A DNA stretch of 64,000 nucleotides from the NCBI RefSeq assembly GCF_024586455.1, contig NC_065921.1, positions 79,668,163 through 79,732,162 on the forward strand, in the 5' to 3' direction. This DNA comes from Bactrocera neohumeralis. Taxonomy: Eukaryota; Arthropoda; Insecta; Diptera; Tephritidae. The notes under the pieces were generated by a model. It was not told where the DNA came from and searched no databases. It worked only from the letters and a program-made list of their open reading frames with translations. The position numbers were made by a program, and so were the translations under genes. Every line of letters begins with the position of its first letter. The stretch's first letter is position 1. Below, piece after piece: positions 52,501 through 61,500 of the stretch.

Positions 52501-55500
52501 TTTACCTAACTTAACCCAGTCCATGAGGAAGGACCCGAACAAAAACCAAACTCTATAAGTCACTCATCGTAACCGTCCTGCTATATGATACAGAGGCTTC
52601 GAGATATACGACGACATTGACATAGTTCAGCGAATTAAATGACGCGGCTATACTGGCTAGGTCATGACGTCCGTATGGATGAAAGCACTCCCTCTCTGAG
52701 AGTATTCGTCGCAGTACCCGCAGGGATAGGCAGAGGAAGACCTCCACTCCGTTGGTAAGATCAGTTGCAGAAGGACTTGGAATCTTCAATTGGCGCTAAG
52801 CAGCGAAAAGGAAGAATGACTGGGCCGCGGTTGTAAACTCGGCTATAACCGCGTAAGTGGTGTCTACGCCAATAAAATAGAAGAAGAGCTTTAACATATT
52901 TTCTTAACGGCAGTCATAAATGTATCAAGGTCTTACTTCCTTCTTTCTTTCTTAACTCTTTTCTATCATCAAGCAGAGAAAACAAATACATATTTTTTAA
53001 TGGCCGTGATCATAATGATGTTAGAACAATGTGTAGATAAGCCATCAGGACATTGGTCGTGCCTTGTATTCTTTAAATTCTTAAACCTAGAAGATTATCG
53101 CCTAAAATGTATTAGAAAACCGAGTCCTAACAAGAAACGAGCCAGTATTAATAGAAATTTCGGGTTCAACTGTTAACAGACTGTGCTGAGTTTGTACATG
53201 GCATCACCATGTGGACTTTTTCGGCTTAAAATGGAGCTATTTGAAGCCTTAGTCCAGGTTCTACGCAAATAACAAGCAATCCGACTGCAGTAGCCCCCTC
53301 TTCTCATGTCTAACAACCAAGAAAGTAGATATTATATTACTCTCTCTCTCTCTCTCTCACTCATCTCACTTTAACTCCGGTAAAGTCAACTACTTCTTTT
53401 TCCCTCTCTCCCTCATCTAACGTCTTGAGACTTGTCTTATGCCGAAGCTTAAACGCCACTGCTCACTCCCTTTTCCGTTAACATCTAGATAGTATGCATA
53501 TGTGTATGCACATATATATGAAAGTTTTTATGTCAGCTTGTCTGTATGCTTCCAGCGCATTGTAGGCATTTCATATGCGCAACAAAATTGTGTAGGTGAA
53601 CTTGTTTACCAACAGATCATATTGTGATATGCATCAGTGAAAACACGGGACTTCAACGGCTGGCGCTTGATGCATGTAAAAGCGCTTTTTTATAAACTCA
53701 GCACAAGCATTATTGTAAACATATGTAGATATTCAAGTATATTCCAACAGCACGGTTAATTGCTCAATTAAAACCAGTACATTTTTACAGCTATATAGAC
53801 GATATAAGTTGGAGTAAAAATTGTTAACAGTTTTATGGGAATTTTTACCCCAGAGGAGCACTAGCGCTGATTGGAAGTTATGATTTTTATATCAACGGGG
53901 GTTAGTGTTGTTGATTTGTGGCTTGTTTTATCATCAAATTGACTTGCAGGCTTAAATTCACAGCTAACTCAACTAGACTGCGTCACAAGAAGACCAAAGC
54001 AGCGCTAAATTGGACGCCCTCATATAAAAAATTGATATATGTATGTATGTATTTTGGGTAATTATTTCTTGGCAAAGTTTTCAATATCGCTTGATTAACC
54101 TTTTTTTAGGAGAAAGGGCATAGAATTCTATGGCAATGTGCTTACTTTGTTCTTTCTTTAATTTGTTATCTTCTCCACCAAATTTCGTATCAATCTTTTT
54201 CATCGAAGGCTATTTGAAATCTTTTCAAGGTCAACAGTTCAAAATCATGCTTTTCTTATAACACTGGTGTCGACTCACATATGTATATACATTAGTGTCT
54301 TCCCAATTACTCTTCAGGCTGATCGTAATTTATTTGGACTGCGCGCACAGTTTCCCACGTTGCCACACATGTTTCTTTCTTCTTTTTTGGGTTATTCTTT
54401 GCGGCGTATCAAAAGCGCTTAGCGCTAACGCCTTCAACCCACGCGCTATTTTGATATATGCATATGCATTCGGTTATTTTCATATAATAATAATCACTTT
54501 TTCTATAGTCTTTCGTTATTTTATTTCGCTATTGTATGAAATCCTTTGTTTAGCTTTAGCCAAAGTAGTCCTCCTCGCTACAACTTTGTATCTTTTCGCT
54601 GCGCCTGAGGCTTATTGGTTACACACAGCCCACTTGCATTTTTAATAAACACGATTTACACATTGCCATTAATGAAATTCCAATTATCTGCGCTGAGCTG
54701 AAGGATGCCATAAATTTCGCACATACATATATGTTAAACACTGCGGTAAATTTGTAAAAAAATTGGAGAAAAAATTTACACCAAATTTATGCCAAAAATT
54801 TAAACCAAATATTTTTTTTTTAAATTTATACCAAAAAGTAACAGCTGTCTTCAAGGAAATTTCAAAACACAATGTGTACCAATATTAAAACAATTTCTAC
54901 CAGTTTTATTTTAACCAATATATTTAAAGAAAATTTACCAAAAACATGGTGGTTTATAATTTTCATAAATCATTAGCACACTTCAACTAAATTAAAAAAA
55001 AATGTATTCTAGTATTTAAAAATTTATACCAAATATATTTTTATCAATATCTTCGAAAATATAAACCGAAAACGTTGTAGTTTATTATTTTCGCAAATGC
55101 ATTCCTAAAAGTATCGTCAAACTGCAACTAATCATTTACAAAATTTATACCAGTAGCAAAAATATGTATAACAGATGTAGGCATGCGTCCATTAAGAATT
55201 TTCGCACGTGCGTGTTATATACTGCAGTAAACTTGCACCTAAATTGAAGAAAAAATTATACCAAATTTATGTCAAAAGTTTATACCAAATAATTTTTGAC
55301 AAATGTATGGCAAAAAGTATTATTATACTTTAACTAAACGTTCTCAAAATTTATACCACCATTATACAAATATTTATACCAGACATAGGCCGAAGGATGC
55401 AATAATTGCGGTAAATTTATACTTAAATTGAAGAAAAAATAATAAATTTATGCGAAAAGTTTATACGTAATTAATTTAAGACAAAAAGTATTAGCGGAGT

Positions 55501-58500
55501 TTAACTAAACTTTTACAAAAGCAATACCAGTATTAAAAAAAATTTATACCAGTTATATTTTTACCAATATATTCCTAAAATTTATAACAAAATGCTTATT
55601 CTAAATAATTTTCACATATTTAAGTCAAAAGTAATTTCGTACTATAGGGAAATGCTTACAAAATGTATACCAGTTTATGCCAGTTATATTTCCACCAATA
55701 TGCTTTAAAGTTTATACCAAAAACATGGTGGTTTATACCAAAAAATTTAGGGGCGTACTTTAACAAAATTTACACATACTGGTATACACATACACTGGTA
55801 TAAAAAATTTGGTATAAAAATTGTACACCAGATATATTTTTACAAATATATTTATATCCTTTAAATTGATAGCAAAAAATTAGACTCAAAATGTATACCA
55901 GGCTCGCAAGAAATTATAAAGCAATTTTATACCAAATGTAATAAATTTTTGGAAATTAGTGACAAACATTTTTATCAAAAGGGAACGGTGAACAATTTAT
56001 TTATATGTACTGAAATTTTGCTATAATTTTATTTTTATTTACACAATTTATACCACGTGTATACATAAAATTTATACCTGACTTTCAATACTATTATACC
56101 AGATTTTATTCTATTAGAGAAATATTAACATAATTATCGCTAAATTCAAACTTTAGTATGTACCAAATTTATATCAAAAAATTATACCAGACTTTCAATA
56201 CTTTTATACCAGATTTTTGTTTAACATTATGTTTGGAACTTAAATTATTACCAAATTCAAACTGTAGTATGTATCAAATATATGTATGTATTGTATGAGT
56301 TAAAGGGCCTTGTGAAAATGGTAGAGTTTCCATCTGGCCGAATTTTGAAAGAGAAGCCTGAAAACGTGGCAACTCTATAATAAGAAACTGGTTGAGAATG
56401 CATATACAGAAGATTTTACCAATTTAAAGAGTTTTTAGGGATTTTTGTGATATTTAATATTGACATAGGCTACTTTGTAAAGGTAGAGTCTATCCAGGTC
56501 GAACATCCCAGATTTGGCCAAAACGAATATGTTAAACAAAGATTGAAATCTTATTTTATGTTTTGTAATACTAGGTTATGTTATCAAAAGATTTTATGGA
56601 AGTGGTAGAGTTCTTTTAATATAATGAAAAGGTGGCAACTCTATAGCAATAAACTGTTTGAACGAAAGAATTATCGAAGCTAATCAGCTTAAAAATGTTA
56701 TTTTAAAATAATAAATATCAAAAAATTATATTTTCTAAGAAAAAAAGTCTATCGAGTTGGTAACATCGAGCTCAAAACTGCAATATATTTGCACAAACAT
56801 TTATGAGTTCACCTCATATAAGATGCCTAGCTTATACCAACTATTTACTATTTCTTAACATTACTCTTCTTTGGCGCCCCTCTACCACCGCAAGTACGCT
56901 GCCGCTTACATTGTGCCCGCTTTATGAAAGCTAATTTCCTTTTCTTCTAATTCTTCGTGGCCTTTTGGTGCATCCACCCAGCATTCACACGTGTGTGAAA
57001 TATGCGAAGTTCATGTGAAAATCACCTTTCAGCTTATTGTGTCTGTCATAAGCGCTGGCGTGCAGCTAACGCGCGACTGCCAAGATCATTTATAATGCCA
57101 GCCAATATACCTATTGTGTTGTTGTTGTTATTGTTACTGTTGTGCTGTCAAACGTGCTAACACACGGCAAGTGAATACATAGCGGTATATAGTACATGTA
57201 TGTATATGTGTGTGTGTTTTTGTTTGTGTGCATATGCTTGGAACCATCAAGTGCTCTGCGCTGCCACTTTATTTTGTTATTATTGTTTTTGTGCAGCGCT
57301 ACAAAATTCTTATTTACACTTTGCTTTTGTTTATTATTTATTGTTATTATTATTGTTGTTGTTGTTATGCTGTTGCAGAGGCGTACAGTGTCACGATACA
57401 TTGAATGGTGCGCAGTGTGATGCCTGTCCCATTGGCTATGAAGGTGATGGACGTACTTGCAGCAAGCATAATCCCTGTGTGGATGGACCATGTCCCTCGG
57501 GTGAGTACCAAATATTTTGTTGTTGTTGTGTTTTTGCTTTTTCACTGCTTACAATTATGTTTTTGAGAGGTGGTTGTTGTTGTTGTTGCACATTCCTTCA
57601 ACGTTCCTTCGACCGTCTGTCAATCGATGATTTATGATATTGGCGAATTCTTTTAAAAATGTAATAATTTGTGTTGACGGCGTGCGAGCGTCCGAGCGCT
57701 TGACACCCGAGGCGCGTTCTTTTTCGGTCATAAAACGGGTGTTAATTGATTTTTTATTTTCGCAAAATTAGCAGTTGCTCAGTATTTTATGAGGTTAACC
57801 CGGCCGCAAGAGCCACATACATAATATGAGGCTCTTCTATGCTCACACATATACATATACACATATAGTATGTATGTCTCGCAGCACAGTCACTTTCGTT
57901 TATTTCGCTCACCATTTGCAACTTTAAGCACTAATTTATGTCTTTTTTCTCTTCTTTATTTTGTTGTTGTCACGCAGGTAACTTTATAGTGCCCATCCAA
58001 AGCGTTCAACAATATCAGCGCGAAACGAAATATATGCGAAAGTATTCAACAAAGCACGCATAAAATGCGTGGCAATTACTAAAAACGCCAATATTATTGG
58101 AATTGTGGCAAAGCAGCAGTTGTTGTAGACAGGCAGATGTGCAGACAACCAATTAATACAGAAAATGGAAATTGTGTATTTTTATTAGTATCGATAACTT
58201 TTAACATTTAATGTTGCTTAAAATTGTATTTATAATTGTAAATTATGTGAAGTTTAATAAAAAAATCTATTTTACTCTAAAAAGTTGCGCATTTAATTAA
58301 GAATTCGTGCTCACTCGTTTCCATTTTCTCAATTTCTGCATATTTCCATTTTCTGTCTTGATTCGTTGTACTGTGTGGCTTTATTAGATGCCATAAGTTT
58401 CACATTTTCAAAATTTTTTAAATTATTAAATTTATATATCTGAACAATCGGTTAATGGGAGCAATATGTTACTGCCCTCACCAACCCTTTTTAACACTAA

Positions 58501-61500
58501 TCCGCTCCAGTTTTCCAGTACACCATAGTAAGAATCTTGCGGACCTCGATTTTGATGGGCACTGGCCCTGGGTTTTCGTCAACGTCTGTGCACGTTTGGT
58601 GCCAATCGCTGTATTGTTCTCTCGTCACTTTGTTGCCTTCCTCTCATGGCTAGGTTCTCCCTCGGTGCAACCCCGGTGGGTTATTAAAAGGCGTCATCAT
58701 TTCACCTCTCTCGCGGTGCTTTCATTGGGCATATGAGGCGTTTTAAGCCAAGCTCTATTCTTCTGCAGCTCTTGGTCGTATTAATATTCGCAGGTAACCT
58801 ACTTAGCATAGGCTGCCCACTAACCGCCAGCTGTGACTCTGTTAGTAGCCTGAGCCTTACTTTAGTCAACCGATCTTGATAAATTTTACTGTCACCTTTA
58901 ATTTCATACTTGTACATACAAATACTGAGTTTTCCAATAAGTGTGATATGATTTCTGCTGCTAAGCAAATTCAAATGTTTCTTAAGGTGTCAACCTTTTC
59001 GAAATTCCCTACTTTTTAAAGAAAACTACAAAGAAACTTCATATTTAAAGGGCAATGTTTATTATTATTCGAAAAAGCATTCTTTGTCATTTATTTTTTG
59101 AGGCTTATCTCTTTCAAATGTTGACTGTAGCTACATATCAGTTGATCCATCCGTTGAGTCCGATTTTCGACGACTATGACTTAATTTGGCTCGAATACGT
59201 CGGAACTTCTTGGAACTTTTCAAGAGCCCAGAGAGCGAAGCGATGTTACTTGGGAATATCGAGCGACTTCAGGTCTTCGTGTACACTCTCAACTACGGCT
59301 GCTATTTTTCTTCACTGCATGTAGGACGTGTTCTAATCGGCCGAATATTATCCAATAATGGATGCTGGGTGCTGGTGTGGATCTGTCAAATAAAAACTAT
59401 TGAAAACAGTACCTCTACTTGACATCACCCCATATTTATTTGTGAATATAACGTCATTCAAATGGCCTCCAGGACTTATCAAATCATATGTTATAAATAG
59501 AACGTTCAATATTGACTTCTAAAGCTTGTAGACTGTTTGGTCTATTGGTAAAGACCAATGGCTTCAAATAACACCACGCGAAGTAGTATATTAGTGTTAA
59601 ATCATAACTTCTTGAAGACCATAACTTCTTGAATACCATTCAAACTTTCCTCGCAATAATTCAGTTGTTGCACGTGCTTTGTGTAAAGCTGTTAGGATAG
59701 CAAAGAAAGGCTCCCTACTACCGCTCTCGCTAGAATAGTAGAAGCTTTGGCCAGCGCTGGACCACCATTGGTACATGCGCTGTCGCAAAAGCTTTTTGAC
59801 CCAATATCGATAATAAGAGATCTAATCATCTCTTGAGTAAGGTTGGGAATCTTACAAGACGCCATCTGGAGGAGTTGTAAGAAAGAAGATAAGGAAATTA
59901 CTCAACACTTCCTTCTTGACTATCCCGAGTTTTGGTGGTCAAGACTTACGACAATTGCGATCGCATACTTTCAGATATACCACCGAGCTGGCGGGAATGG
60001 AAATTAAACGACTGTGCAAATTTGTATTGTCTACTAAGCGTTTTGCTAATTTAAAAGTTCGGAGATAGGAGTTATTTTTTTCTTTGGCTTCACAAATGAC
60101 TACATATAGCAGTCCACGTGCTATCTTTCTCAATCAGCCATCTAACCTAACCTAACGTGCTTTGTGTCACGTAGGCCCTTCTTGTTCGAACAAGACGTTG
60201 TTCAAATTCCGCCAATTTCGGCAATAAAAAGTTGGTTATCACCATTCTATACCGCTCTACATTGACAGTAACGGTGTCACTAGTTTTATTTCGAAAGAAG
60301 TAAAGACTGATGATTCCACCAGACTAAAAACCACATCAAACTGTCACGTTATGTGAATGCAATGGTTGTTCATAAATAATTTGTGTAGTTTCTTCGCACC
60401 AGAAGCGACAGTTTTGTCTATTTATCGCACCACTTAGATGACAGTGAGACTCATCGAAGAAAGTTTGGTTTGATAAACTAAATAAGATCATCTACTTTTT
60501 AGCCCGAAAGAACTCTCGGAGTTTAAAGCATTAATAAGTTGCGGTCTAAACAGGTTCTTATGATTAGAACATGAGACCTTAGCCGGGAAAAGTTCGGTTA
60601 TCATTTATGTCTAAAATAATCCTTAATCCTTAGAACCATTAGTAACATAAATAAACAACAAGTATTTTTTAAGAACAATTGTCAATATGCAGACAATGTT
60701 GCCAATGGTTGCTGTATTAGCTTAACGAAGCTACTCATAATACACTTACATAAACTGAAACAAAAATTGTCACCACAATATTTATTATCTGCTCGATCGA
60801 AATTAGTTTATTAAAATTTTAAATTGGTCTTAACTCATTTTCAAATTTTTTAGGCGTCGAATGCGTTGAAATGGACTTCCCGCCATACTTCCGTTGTATA
60901 CCCTGCTCACCTGGTACACACATGAATGGCACGAAATGTCATGACATCAACGAATGCGACATTTATCATCCTTGCGACCCTAAAACGGAATGTATAAACC
61001 TCAATCCTGGTTTTCGCTGTGAGCCTTGCCCACACGGCTTCGATGGAGTTCACAGCAGAGGTAAACGATTTGAACGAAATAACGATAAGAGAAATATGTA
61101 AGATTCGTTCCGTATGCATTAAAGGTTTTTATCTGGAATATGTTGCCCCTGATTTTCGTAAGCAAACTTGCAATGATATTGATGAGTGCGCAAAAGGTTT
61201 GGACCGCTGTCATGCGCACTCGGTCTGCGTAAATACGATTGTAAGTTCGTTGACTAATTAAATGATGAAACGCTACAATTTTTCTATTCACAGGGCTCAT
61301 ATCAATGCAAGTGTGTTGATGGCTATTTCGCCAATGGTACGAACGTTTGCTTGCCCACATCGGATATGTGCCCTGATGGCACTATTTGCGATCACAATGC
61401 CTACTGCCAGCTAACGGATAACTTTAAGTATACCTGCAAATGCAATGTCGGCTGGGCTGGCAATGGTTTCGTCTGCGGTCGCGATCGTGATCTTGACGGT

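Noticed and set aside
57379..57382. Alternative acceptor two bases downstream (AG at 57379-57380)
   Set aside because: Its use shifts frame and reaches TGA after a few codons, while the upstream AG continues the EGF module.
57111..57637. Long frames on both strands around exon 8 (for example 57200-57637)
   Set aside because: The part outside 57379-57500 is GTT/TAT microsatellite; only the exon frame matches thrombospondin and has consensus splice sites.
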